A DNA stretch of 64,000 bases from Sycobia sp. Sy_11. Lineage: Eukaryota > Arthropoda > Insecta > Hymenoptera > Epichrysomallidae. Every line of letters begins with the position of its first letter. Position 1 is the stretch's first letter. Both the position numbers and the translations under genes were made by a program. Positions 49,289 to 62,005 of this stretch are shown one piece after another. The stretch covers positions 2,625,001 through 2,689,000 of the forward strand of contig JACCIC010000002.1 of assembly GCA_018907035.1 (NCBI GenBank), read 5' to 3'. The notes under the pieces are model-generated. The model ran no database searches. It had not been told where the DNA came from and saw nothing but the letters and a program-made list of their open reading frames with translations.

Positions 49289-51590
49289 GACTACTTCTGA
49301 CGTCTACAACTTATTTCTGTCTATTCCTATCAATCATCGACTAACATTATATCAAATATCTTATGTAACAATTATACGTTATTCGATTCGCAAAAACAAG
49401 AAATCTCGCTATAATTAAGTTCACCGACAACGTGATTAATTACCGATGGATTCTCGCCCTTTCTCTTTTCCTGATTGAGATCTTTATGAGTAACTTCGAA
49501 GGTAACATCTTTCCGGATAAACATATGTACTTTTTAAATAAAAATTTCAACTTTGGGCTTGGGCACGCGGATGATATTTGTTGTATTTGATCAGTTGCAG
49601 TTACAAACCTGAGTATATTAGTCAATTAAATAGCATTAAATCTACTGATTATTTTCCATTTAAATAAATCTTTTTTCATAAAAAAAAATTGTTAATTTTT
49701 TCAAAATGTTAGCTTTCATAATATACCAAATACAAAACATAGATGCTATCATTATATTAATTGTATATCTGGTGCTAGTGCCAAAACAGTTGGCATCCCT
49801 GAAGAAGAAACTACATTAAATAAAATACTAGTAAGATTATCATAACAAAAATTCCAAATTAATACTGAGTCAAAATTCTGTATCGCATACCTTTAAACAT
49901 ATTTGTATTTTTTTAAATATACTTATACGTCAATTCCGGAGAAGTTATCAAAGTATGCAAGAAGGTGACATGGAGACCTTTCGCGAGCAGGCAATCATTC
50001 TTTTTTTTTATATAGAATAGATAATAAAACCCGTTTTACATGCAAAAAGATTATAATAAAACAGCTATTTTGAAATATTATACAATGGACTTATGACTTC
50101 ATATCTTCTCTCAATTTATTGTTTATTTCACGAATAATTTATAATGTTGTTGCGCGATTGATAAATGCATTGCGTTATTGTTCATAATGTCATATAAAAT
50201 CATATCGTCATTTCGTTATTGAACTTCGAATTTCAACAATTATTTATCAATTTAATGCGCAGAATTTATGGGCGAAGCAAATTACGGACAGAGGCTTAAT
50301 ACACAATTAAATGTCATGCATTTAGTATTTCCATAAAATTATTTATATTCGAAATTTATTCTTAAACTTTGGTGGAACAATTTGAAACCGTAAAACATAA
50401 TCTCCGATATTAGGTATAGTTTGAATTCGATAGAGAAGCTGTTACTTCAAGAAGTGCGATAAATTATCAATAACGCGTTACATAATTATTTAATCTATCG
50501 TTTCTGATATTTTATTTTTAACGATGCAATGATTCCGATGACGCTGAATGTCGAGACCTACATTTATTTCTAATGTAATAATTTCGTTACATTTAATCTT
50601 TGTATTGTTATAATGCTTAAAGCCGCATAACTGACTGCATCAAGCGCTATTGCAATGGATAAGCGATTTTTGAAGAGCTTTGGATTTCTTGACGTTATTT
50701 ATTAGAAAAATTTGGCATTAGTATGTATAAGAAAAACAGAAATATTCCACAGTATTAGATTTGATTATACAGTTTATATCGTAATGTCATCCATATAAAG
50801 ATGGCAATTTCGATGTTGTTTCAAGCACTATCTTTTTTAACATTTTCAAATATTTTTTTCATTTTGCAAACATAATAATTTTTTTCAAAATTCGATATTT
50901 TAACAAAAAACACGCGTGACAATATTATTTACAAGCAACTGTTTCTATTATTTCATAGCTTTCATGAAATGTAATTATTTCCCTAACTCCAATATCTAAA
51001 AATAATAGTATTTATATTAAAAGCTTAATAATTCCCAAGAGGACATTATTCCAACGATGCGACTAGTATGGAATCACCGTATCACAAGATATAATGAGAT
51101 ATGCGACGTGCACATATAAATGTACTTACATCGACACTCGCAATTCCTTAAATCATTGCATTCCAACCATCAAAAGTGAAAAAATAGCTGTTTCAATTAT
51201 CAATGATATACTGTGAATTTTTTTACTTTTCTTTTATATTCATACATTTTAAACCTTTTATTCATTTAAATATCTATCTGAATTGAAATCAAAGCTTTAT
51301 AGATAATCAGTGAAAGGCGGTGTTAAATTAATTTCTGTATGAGCAAATTTCGAAATTTTTTAAATTTTTGGATGCTGGTGTTTTATTTGCTCTAGCTTGT
51401 AAAATGTAAGACTTTTTAATTTTCTAATTTTTTTTTATATAAAATTTTAGTATAACAAAAAAGTACCACATTATTTTATAATTAAAATCTATTTATTAAA
51501 TTTAAAATAGTATTAAAATACCTATATTTAAAATAAGTATATTAAATTTTCACCATTTTCATTTTTTATTTATTTATTTTTATTTTATTT
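48003..51590. other. AT-rich DNA (partly the inferred leader intron)
   Basis: No coding frame is supported. From 49300 onward it is plain AT-rich intergenic sequence. Overlapping frames near 48760-48961 are open on both strands and are compositional. Confidence 0.5.
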
Positions 51591-51599
51591 TATTTAACG

Positions 51600-52290
51600 T
51601 CACTCTATATTTTTGCTTCCAAAAATTGGTGCTACTCCAGCTGATGGGAGCTGGACGAGCCTCCTCAAGGGTGGCCTTGGGTTTGTAAACGAAGCATATG
51701 CAAATTTTACAGCGGTTGTATGTGCCAATTGGCCCTTTTAACTTCATCATTCATCACCTGCATATGCACTATCTCAGAAATCCTATAGAGATTCAACAAT
51801 ACTTCTGTCCACGCCGTGGTTTTCTCGGTTGATCCAGCCCTAATTTCACTGTCGCCATCTACTGCACAACATCATGATCAGGCGGCATAATCCATTGATT
51901 CACTTCGTCGTCCGCAATCTTCGTCGGATGAGATTCACAGTGACAGAAGAGTCACATTTCTTGATTACCGAGGGATTGCGAATCTTATTGTAGTGCTTGA
52001 TGCTAAGATTGTCGGCGAACAGTCCGACCAGAAACTACACGTGCCTCTGGGGTTAGAAACTATTCTGACGACCTGAGTATCAATGATATCGTCAATCCTG
52101 GCATACAGGGGACTAATAGGGGAGAGAGTTGACTAAACGATCTCCTATAGCGAGACGCTATCAATACAGTCATCAACTGACGCGATCTGCGATTGTTTCC
52201 ACTCGAGTCATCCATCGGCGGATGGGCTCAATTGGTCGACTTCAAACGGAAAACTCGCTGATGTGCAATGCCTAATTTTTTTAAAGGATC
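51600..52290 (-). pseudogene. Unidentified decayed coding-like island
   Basis: A 690-base block of clearly higher GC interrupts very AT-rich DNA, with sharp edges. The minus strand contains peptide-like pieces in changing frames (for example KTTAWTEVLLNLYRISEIV at about 51820-51770 and KATLEEARPAPIS near 51680-51640), broken by stops. It looks like a worn transposon or processed gene fragment. I could not assign a family, and the strand is a guess. Confidence 0.35.
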
Positions 52291-54257
52291 TACCTAACCA
52301 ACTTTATAAATGAAAGAAAATATTAGTTCTTGCATATGGTTATCATAGTAATTGTTACGACAACGTCGTATAATGTACTTGGAGTGCTATAATTGAACTC
52401 GACATGACAACTCTTGTGCTTGTATGAAAATATGTTTTCTTACCATTAATAGAAGATCATTTGGCACTCAACAGTACGAATACCCTTACATTTGTCACAT
52501 CCTATGTCAAATAACGATGACAATCCATACCGCATCTTGCATATTTCCAACACAAATGCTTTATGTTTTGTTGGATCTATATTATTTCGATCGATATTTT
52601 ATAATGCAATATCAGACATAATCAAAGACATTCAGCAAACTGAATAAATATGAATGAATCGTTAAATTACCATGCAAAATACATCTAGTTATATCTATGG
52701 ATGCGATTGCAACGTCGACCAGCATAGATAATGTTTGTATATGAGGAGCAATGAATATTTTTTCTTTTTTTAGATATTTTATCTGATTTCATAAACTCGT
52801 AATCAACGAATTGATATTATAAAAACTTAAAAGCATTCCTTGGAAACTTTTAGACATTTCAGAGAAGGTTTGATTGAAATGCCATCGTTCGTATGTTATA
52901 AGAATCAAAATCCTGATAAGAAATAGTTATTAATATAAAAAAGTAATATGACGTTAAAGAAACAGTTCGGCGGATTCAAAATTTAACTAAATCTTCGTAT
53001 ACGTCTTACTTTTTCATCTTTTTTACTATTTAATAAGGTGCAACTTAAATTACAAATCTCACGAGTATTCTCGATTGTTTGTTAAAGTCTTTATTTACTT
53101 ATACTGAGAGAACAAGTAGGGTTTATAATCTCTATAAAACAATTAATAAATACATTTTTAAAGAATTTTTAAAGAATTTTTATTAGTCAAGATAAAGAAA
53201 AGGTAAAAAAATTATCAAAATCAATTTGCTAATTTGAGACTATTTATATTGAAGTCCTTATTCTTCCTTCCATATTTGGATTACTGTCGATTACATGTGT
53301 TTTTTGTGTATTTTTATGCATACGCACATTATTATATATTTTACATTATTAAATTATGGCCAGATTTAAAAGATTAACTTTTTTTTATATGCAATGCTTT
53401 CAATACAAGGGGACGCGACTCCCTTTATTGTACCATGCCATACTCCGTCTACTATTTTTTTTAATTTGAAATAAATTTTGGTAATCTTTTTCATATTTAA
53501 AACTTTTACACATTTGAAAGGTAAACATGGAAATTCGTGGTATTAATTTTTCGAAAAAAAGATCTAAATAATATATTTTTCTACCTTTATCCTGAATTAG
53601 AATGTAAAATAGTCATTTATACTGTGTATACGTTCTCTGAATATCATGAAATACTTAGTATATTTATTTACATTATATGTATTTTATTTATATATAGTTG
53701 AAATAAAGATAATATGTATGTTTATATTTTTTCAACAATTCGATTATATATAACGATATATTTATACGCTTATTTAGCTAATCAATTTTACTATAAATAT
53801 TAGTATGTAAACGATAAATCTTGGTTTCCTTATTAATAATGGTGGATATTAAATAAAACGGAACACTATTATTAATATATCCTACAATTAATTTAAAATA
53901 TTTGTTGAATCATTGAACAAAAATATGGGCTCAACTGTCGATTTTAAAACAATCTTTCGTCAGTAACATTGAGCTAATTTTCTACGTTATGATTATAGTT
54001 GGTGGCATATACATATTAGCACAAATCAATGTTTTAATCTGATGCATATGATCTAATGGCATTGAGGATACTTTTCATAATAAAAAATACGTGATATAAT
54101 ATCGAAGTTGTACACAGTATAATTACCGGGAGTTTTATGCTCTGGTTACTTTTAGTATCATACGAAATTCAATAGAAAATAGGTTAACAATATATTTTAA
54201 GACTTAAGTGTATAGAAGAATAAAATAAATTTTAACAGCTCCTCAATTTTTCAGAAA

Positions 54258-54267
<10 letters not shown>
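52291..54267. other. AT-rich intergenic DNA
   Basis: No gene is supported. The only frame over 60 codons (52424-52621) has no recognisable features. Confidence 0.5.
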
Positions 54268-54298
<31 letters not shown>

Positions 54299-54605
54299 AG
54301 ATGGATTGTCAGGATGGTGGTAATAAATAAAAAATACAATTTACACAATATTTAATCTATTGCAGATAAATAAATACAATATAATGCAGGAATAATTACA
54401 CTTGCATTCACACGTAACCTCTTACAACAAGTAACCTTCTCACAATAACTTAACTCTACAACTCGCTATTCCTTCATTCATAACAGTACATTCGACACGT
54501 TTACACCTGCGCGGGTAATCCTTAGCATTCTTATACGTCTTGACACTCTTACGGGGTTTCCCTATCATCAGCCAGGTATTCCCGTCCTTTCTATAATTAC
54601 GTCTG

Positions 54606-54664
<59 letters not shown>
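54266..54664. repeat. Two (TA)n arrays
   Basis: (TA)n at 54266-54296, preceded by an A run, and (TA)n at 54608-54663. A minus frame between and across them is driven by the Tyr-Ile repeat and is rejected as a gene. Confidence 0.95.
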
Positions 54665-54665
<1 letters not shown>

Positions 54666-55107
54666 TGAGATGTAAGCCCTTGCTTTTCATATTTTGTGTG
54701 ATGCAAAATAAAGTAATGTATAAGAAATGTAGGATATTAACAAATAGGTTTCTATTATTTGTTTTCATCTCGCGCAAATAATTTTGAAGGGTAAAAACGT
54801 TTCCAATAACTGAAAATTTTTAGGTGTTTTTATACCCCTTTCAAAATATTGTCGAGAGGTAGAACACGTGTTCAATACTAACGCGCATTAAAATATTTAA
54901 AACTTCATTATATTATTAATTATAACTTCACTTCTATGTATATATTTTATAATTTTTAAATTTATTACGTTGTTATTAATGGCATGCAATCATTTTAATA
55001 TAGTTGCATTAATATCTTTACTAAGAATAAAATAATTATTATTATTACAGACCGATGAATATATTGATAAGAATTTTATCCGTCAATTAATCTGTTTCAG
55101 AAAAATC
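54665..55107. other. AT-rich DNA upstream of the ionotropic receptor gene
   Basis: This must contain the promoter of the receptor gene, but no TATA/Inr pair is convincing. A TCTGTTTCAG at 55091-55100 could be an acceptor for a leader exon just before the inferred start codon. Confidence 0.35.
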
Positions 55108-57425
55108 ATGATAGGTATATGAATTAATTCATTTTTTTTATTGAAAAATAAACAATGAATATGCATCATTAATTTTATCATTAACATTGGAACAGGTAGG
55201 CAAACTACAACAACATCATGGACATTTTTTATTTTACATTTATTTTTGATATATAATTACGCCGCGGCATCGAAACTTTATGAGCAATCGTCTAATACTC
55301 ATACAAAATTTTCTATAGCTATTTCGGTAAGATTGTATTTAAAACGCTATCCCACAAAAATACAACTAAGTTTTCTTTATAGATGAGAATTTTTCAAAAA
55401 TGTTCGACCGACAAATCACAAGAAATTATCATATTAGGAAATTGGAGCCAAATATATTTCGATTTGAACTTTAATTTTGTAGTTTTAAAAATTATTCAAT
55501 TAGAAAATAATAAAGTTGGTTACAGCGATGAGAATATTAATTTGGACATAAACAGCGAATTATTAGCTTTATCCGAATCAGTTCCTGCTAAGAAGTTTCT
55601 GATCGTCGAGTCGACTTTACTACAAATGGAGCAAACTTTGCGAGCAATAAAACGTCACTCGTGGTGGAACATCCATGGTTTATTCGTTGTACAAAATATC
55701 CATACATTTAACAGTTGCACAAAAGCTTACAATTATTTAAAATTGCTTTGGGAATTTAAGATTCTCTCGGCTATATTCTTATGCTTGAACTATGACTCTA
55801 AAATTCCATATTACACATTTAATCCATATTCTAATGCAGCGCCTAACAACTGGAAAAATATCCGTAGCTTTATCCAAAAAAATCTGCACCCAATTACATT
55901 CTTTAAGCTCTCCATAAATGGTAAGTTATTAATTGACATTTGTCTTAACTAGGCTTTTTATAAATATTTAACAATATTTTTTATATGTTTAAGATTTTCT
56001 TTCCATCTGTGAAGGTTTAGATTTTGACAAGACTCAAATGGTACTGCAATATCCAGTAAAAGTTTGTTTAGAAAATGATTTTTATGCAACTTCCTTAGAA
56101 GATTATTCCAAAAAATTCAGTCTATTGGGCAACATTGTTAGAGAAATTTGGAGGAGCCTGAAAGCTTCAGTAACTATTATAAACTCAAAGAAAGATTGTG
56201 TCAATTATAATGACCCGAGTGGATCTTCCTATTTAGATTTCTACAAGGGAAAAGTGGACATGTACGGTCGCTTCGATTTCCAAAGCACTGTATGGATGAA
56301 TGAATTAAATACTTTCATAAATTCTGGAATATGTTATGTTATAAATAAAAGACACTTGAATATTGAGGATTATTTTCGAAATATTATGTCGATTAACTAT
56401 ATTTTGATAGGACTAGGCCTGGTTTTACGAGGATCTATTCTAGTATCATATTTTAGTAAAAAAGGTTTATTCGAAACATTTCTGAATGCACTACGCGCAA
56501 CTGTCGGACAAGCAATTCTTGAAAAACCGACAAAATATGTCCACAAATTTATTTTGCTAATATTTGTGTATGTTTTCATGTTAATGAATTTTTTAATGCG
56601 AGGCCAATTAAGCTCGATAATTACGGGTAAAGTTGAAAGTAAAGTGAATATTAAAAAATTGGAAGACCTCATAGAGCAGGGTTACAAAGTTAAGGTGCCG
56701 AAAATTTTGAAAAACCCCTTTTTTCTATGTTTCATAATTTCACTTATGAGGTAGAAACATGGCAAGATTGCGCGAATTTATTGCAAAATGATAAAAAAGT
56801 AGCATGCGCCCATGATTGTCTACTACTTCACAAGATCATAAACTTTGAAAAGATGCGCATCTACCCAGACATTTATTTCAAAAGCTATCTCATTTTTGTT
56901 TTCGCAAATCGATACCCATTACTTCCACGTATCCGTATTATATATAGTAGACTGCATGAAAGCGGAATAATTGATTCTATAATGAGACTGCGTAATCATA
57001 AAGTTTTATTATTACAAAATTCGTTACAGAGCAAATGTGCAAGTATTTTACTTTCAGAGATGCAGCCTGCCTTTACCATTTTAATTTATGGACTTATTAT
57101 AGCAGTGGCTTTTTTTGTTGCTGAAATTTTCTTGATGTGGCAATTTTTTCTAAGTATTGTCATTTTTATATACATGAATTTAAAATATACTATTCTACAC
57201 ATTTCAAGAATTTTCACAAAATTTTTTAGAACACAAGCTGACGGAAATTTAAGAAAAAGTTGCGATAATCATCGACATTCTTTTACTTCTACATTTAACA
57301 TGCTGGGAACATGTGTACGTTATGTTGATTTAACAAACATCTTAATTGTATTACTGAAGATTTTGAAAATGGAAGATAGAAACCTTAACTTAATACATTT
57401 TCATAATTTTAAAAAACATATTTGA
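55108..57425 (+). CDS. Divergent ionotropic receptor (iGluR-like chemoreceptor), one frameshift
   Basis: Inferred exons are 55108-55114, 55196-55326, 55383-55920 and 56015-57425. The last three join in phase through small GT-AG introns (56 and 94 bases). The product of about 695 residues has the family's usual length. A hydrophobic leader (FFILHLFLIYN) precedes a long, poorly conserved N-terminal domain. The ligand-binding S1 half lies around residues 230-345. M1 follows at about 353-372 (NYILIGLGLVLRGSILVSYF), then a pore-loop segment, M2 at about 404-429 and the characteristic VNIKKLEDLIEQGYKV entry into S2. M3 lies at about 578-600 (FTILIYGLIIAVAFFVAEIF). This S1-M1-P-M2-S2-M3 order defines ionotropic receptors, membrane cation channels of insect taste and smell. 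The reading frame slips by one base at about 56716-56727, after KNPFF in a C4T6 run; downstream the receptor continues to the stop at 57425. The gene is either a recent pseudogene or carries a homopolymer sequencing error. Confidence 0.78.
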
Positions 57426-57501
57426 AAAAAATATTTATTTGTGACAAACTATATTATTAAAATTTTGACCACATATGTAGGGAAACCCAACAACAGTTTT
57501 A

Positions 57502-58711
57502 CCATATGATCAAAATTTACCCGGACTGGTGCATTTCAAATCCTCGCGTAAACTAAATCCGTAAAATTTTGTTCCTATATTGGTACAACCTTTCTTGATG
57601 TTCGTGTGAGCGCCATCTCTACATTAGTGTCTGTTTCTCAGCTGTTTGTTTACGACGCAAAAAGCTTGTCTGGCGATATTGACTATGGAACTACGAAATC
57701 GTTGAAAATATTGCAGAAGTATTTTGAGGAGTCTATTTTAAAGCGAACGCAAGTACGTGAGTGGCACAAAGCATTCAGTGAAGGTCGTGAAGTCGTCGTA
57801 AACTTGCCTCATGCAAGTCGCCCATCCACCTTTATTCCCGACGATAACATCTAAAAAGTTGAACAAATGGTGCTCCAAAGTCGTCTCATATGGATCGACT
57901 CAACATACTTTGATTAATGTTTTGCATATGAAGCATGTCAATGCTAGACTCATTCCAAAACATCTAAATCTTTTGTAAAAACAACGTCGATTAGAGGTCG
58001 CCAAAGAGATACTTCCAAACGTAGATGAGGACCCTAAATTCATCAAACGCATCATTACTGGTGACGAGACATGGGTTTATAAATGTAACGTCGAAGCTGC
58101 CCAAAAATCTAGCGAATGACGCTTCAAAAATGAGTCGCAACCGAAAAAACCACGTCAAAGTCGGTCGAACGTCAAGGTTATGCTCAGCGTTATTTCGATT
58201 ACCATGGGGTGTTTCACGATGAATTCGTTCGACGAGCTCAAACGGTCAATAAGGTCTATTTGGTCGTTTTGAGGCGTCTACGTTAAGCAATTCGTTTTAA
58301 ACAACCGGATTTGTGGGCAGACAATGCATGTTTTTTCACCACGATAATGCGCCGGCACATTCCAGCATGATTGTGTCTGAGTTTTTGGCGAAACTGGAAA
58401 TGAAAGTCATTGTGCAGCCACCGTATTCAGCAGATTTGGCTCCCTGTGCCTTTTTTCTCTTTCCAAAAGTCAAAAATAGACTTCGAGGAACGCACCATGA
58501 GCCTATTGAAGTCATAAAAATTAATTCGTTAGAGGAACTGAAGGCAAGCACAGGTGAGGTTTACAACAGTTGTATGGAAAATTGGATTGAACGTTGACAT
58601 GCTTGTATTGGCTCGAAAGGAGCCTATTTTGATAGCAATAATAAAGATTTGTATTAAAATATGTAAAAATGTTGCTTTTTTGGTCAGTTCGGGTCAAATT
58701 TGATCACATGG
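57502..58711 (+). mobile_element. mariner (Tc1/mariner) DNA transposon, inactive
   Basis: Terminal inverted repeats of about 28-30 bases lie at 57502-57531 and 58682-58711. They begin CCATATGATCAAAATTTACC and CCATGTGATCAAATTTGACC respectively (outer end inward) and are flanked by TA at 57500-57501 and 58712-58713, the usual target duplication. The 1210-base length is close to that of full mariner elements, so little has been deleted. The transposase inside is broken. Confidence 0.93.
57606..58597 (+). pseudogene. mariner transposase, frameshifted and lacking the third catalytic Asp
   Basis: The N-terminal DNA-binding part reads in one frame to a stop near 57854 (VREWHKAFSEGREVV, then SRPST). 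The middle part carries the ITGDETWVY motif with the first catalytic Asp at 58063. The third part has HHDNAPAHSS, with the second Asp at 58343, and PYSADLAPCAFFLFPK. In active mariners the third Asp of the D,D34D triad lies 35 codons after the second; here that codon (58448) is GCC, Ala. Several stops and frame changes (near 57854, 57978, 58118 and 58200) also break it. The enzyme would have cut and pasted the element at TA sites. Confidence 0.9.
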
Positions 58712-58713
58712 TA

Positions 58714-60800
58714 TTATTTAAAAAGTTAATCATAAAATCTTATTAAAAGTGCAGAAAATTTTTAAATGGTGATTCGCAAATCAAACATTTGACCGACACG
58801 CAGTTTATTTTTGACAAGCTGTAGAAGAGATATTTTCTTTTCAAAAGTAAAATTGTATTCGCTGTACGACATATAGAAGTGTTGTGTATAATATAACCCC
58901 ATATAGATAGTCTGAGACTTAAATGGCTGAAGTTGCAACTTTTAAGGACTTGTTAGAATTGGATTTCCAATTGTTTATTTGCATGAATCGAATATTCCTC
59001 CTGGAGATAAATCAGTAGTTAGATAGTCTAGAGAAACTCCGGATATTCGTTCTTTCTATTAAAGTTACGAAAATAATTCTTTGGTCGTCAAATTTCATAA
59101 GGTGCTATCACTGTTAGCAGAGCCTATTCCACGAAGGTTATAAATATAACTAACGCTTTTTTCATGAAATGCTTCTTTTCATGACTGACGTCGTTTAACT
59201 TAGCATATTCGAGAAATATGTTTTGCTGAATTCATGTCAGTAAATCAGTAAATATAAGTTATATTAATCTTTCTAATGCACTCAGAAAATATTTTATAGC
59301 ACTCAATTGATACTGAGTCTTCTTCATTTTAACGCCATAGTTTTTTACCTACAAAATACTTCAGCATTCTCATTTTGTATGCTTACTTAGGTAAATACAC
59401 TACTGCTTTGTATTGTAATTTTAATTTCGTCAAAATAGCACTGAATTTTAGAAATGGACTTGATCAGAATGTGAACTTATGCAAAAAGACATAATAGAAA
59501 ATTAAAAATTAAAATATTGAAAATTAAATCACTTCGGTGGTCATTGTAAAGAAGGAGAGTTTAACTGTCATTTTATTAGTATACTATATTAATGTCTAAG
59601 GCTTATACGACGTATAAAAATATTTATAAATATAATAGAAAATACATATTTTTCGTACTTACCGGTTTCTGATATAATCTAGTTATTTTGAAGAATATTA
59701 TCAGAATATACACCTGCTTAATGCAAATTTAAAAAAATAATTCACGAGCCTTGACATGTTTTCTATATAACTTATCATTTGAATTAATACCACAGGTAAG
59801 ATCATGTTTGATAATGAAAGATCCATGTAGTTACAAACAAGATCTAGACTATTATTTTTCCAAAACGTAAGATCTTTTCATCGTGCGTATCTAATAATTG
59901 TGTATTTATATTAAGGCTATAGGATGTTGGTATTCATCTTTGGACTCACTATTTTTACTTCTTGCAATACAATATTGAGGTAAATTTCATCCTATATTTA
60001 TGATAGCTGTAATCTATTTTTCTAATTCTATACAGATTTTTTCATTATTAGTAAGGTATAAATTATTGAACAAAATGTTTTAAATAGATATATACGTACT
60101 ATATATTTTCATTTCTTTTATTTCTTTATTCTTCTTGATTCTGTTCTAATAATTAAAAGCAATGAGAGAGACCTTCCATTATTATTTTTACTTTGATATC
60201 TTTTTTAATTGAAAAAAATATGGAATAACATTTTTTTAATTATCTATTCAGCATTTCGAGCTGCAAGACCTATTTCAGCTTACAGAAAATAAATTTAACA
60301 TGTAATTTTTATTCGCGAAATTTAGAAAGAATGATATAATGAAGAAAACTGTGTCTATGTGCATTATTATATCTTGAATTGGCATTTTTGGAGAAAATCG
60401 ATCATGTATTGGGAAACAAGGCCTTCAGGTGCAGAAAGCAGTTTTACTGCTGATTATGGTAGAAATTTATTAGTCTTTTTAAGATTATCTATAAATATTT
60501 TTTTATTATCATCATATAGTCTGCATTGCGATAGAATATGAATAATATTCTTTCTAGGATAATCGCACTTATAATGACTGTCATTGGTAATTCCAAATCG
60601 GTAAAGAGGATCACTACATGAGTTGGGTCTCTAGCCATAATTTGAAAAAAAATTTTCTTTATAATGAAAAAAGAATTATTTATTTTTACCGTTATCTTTT
60701 GACTAGTTATACTTTACAAGGTACATAACGAATCAGTAATAATGGCGGTCTTTTTTATGTTATTTACAATTTTTAAAGATTTTGTCTTATTTTGTGTTTG
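58714..60800. other. AT-rich intergenic DNA
   Basis: No gene is supported. A peptide-like stretch begins at ATG 58923 on plus (MAEVATFKDLLELDFQ) but stops after about 30 codons. Confidence 0.45.
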
Positions 60801-61570
60801 AGATTAAGAGTTAGCTAGTACACAGATGAGCCGACTAACTCACTGTCACTATCTTTGCTGCCGTCGCTGAACAAGAGACGCCAATTGCCGCCGTTAAGGA
60901 ACTATTGAAAAGGAAATTCGTGCGTTCTAAGAACGCTCCTTCTGCTTTTAATCAGAAATTAATAAGTCCGTCGACAAAACAAACGACCATGTCGAAAATT
61001 ATGCTGGCTTTCTCATATTGTGTTATGCAACTGAATCTTCCACTTTTCATCCACCCACCTCACTGCTCTCAAGGAAGCATGAACTCAGTGAACTTCAAAA
61101 GTTGAAAGGTTTACCAAAAAAATTATTAGCATATACGAGAGGAGCAAATCTTTTAAAAACGTTTCATAGATTAGCTGTTCTTTTAATTTTTTTACGTCAA
61201 TATGATTATAATTTTTATGCAGCAATTTTTTAATACTTTACATTTCTTCCATAAATAATTCAGATCAGTGTATAAAGAAATACTACGCTTAAATTCTATA
61301 AAGTGCAGTTTCTTTTTCAGTTTCAATGTTTCTTTCGTGAACACTTTTTTATAGTTCATCAAGTCTTCTAGATTTTTTGAAAATAACTTTTTTTCAATCG
61401 GCGCGTCTAAGTCGTTTCATTTTGTTTCACTCGTCTTCCCATTAAAGGATTGGGTTTGAAACAGTTTTTATATAATTTTCTTTATTATTATTTCTCAGGA
61501 GTACAGGCGTCAATCGCATTGGTAACGATGTCAGTAAAAAAAGAATATTTTTCAGTAGAACTAAATTACT

Positions 61571-61656
61571 TTTTTACTGGTCGTTTCTGATGACAATTTC
61601 AAATGTATTTCTTCTATGCATAGTATAGATTGCCCGCTTAATTGACTAGTTTCAGG
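61571..61656. repeat. Diverged direct repeat, copy 1
   Basis: About 86 bases share roughly three quarters of their positions with a second copy 348 bases downstream. They share the words TATTTCTTCT, TAGATTGC and GCTTAATT. On the minus strand copy 1 reads LSGQSILCIEEIHLKLSS. Confidence 0.7.
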
Positions 61657-61918
61657 TAGTAATTTTACTAATATTAGCTTACCAGAAATTGGTTTTGATT
61701 CACTGGATAAAACATCAGAATCGGTTTCAATCAATAAATTAAGCAAATTGTGTTATTTTTTCTATATTTTGGCAATTCTATCTTTAAGCTTATTTACAGT
61801 GGCTGTTTAGTTTATATCAAGCATTTTATCAAGCCTACTTTGTTCCGTCAGTGTCTGATGATTTTTTAGTTTTTGCTTCAATTTTCTTAGTTTTTCTGAT
61901 ACCGAATTTTTAAAATAG

Positions 61919-62005
61919 TTTTTTAATGGTAGTTTTTGAAGACGACTTCGAATATATTTCTTCTGTGTATAGCGTAGATTGCTTGCTTAATTAAGTCTTT
62001 GCAGG
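61919..62005. repeat. Diverged direct repeat, copy 2
   Basis: The partner of the copy at 61571. In the corresponding minus frame it reads LSKQSTLYTEEIYSKSSS, so the peptide similarity is kept although a stop has appeared beside it. This points to repetition within a former coding sequence. Confidence 0.7.

Noticed and set aside
56397..56672. 91-codon minus-strand frame
   Set aside because: A shadow of the ionotropic receptor's transmembrane region on the opposite strand.
58313..58597. Independent short gene
   Set aside because: It is the C-terminal piece of the broken mariner transposase (HHDNAPAHSS, LAPCAFFLFPK).
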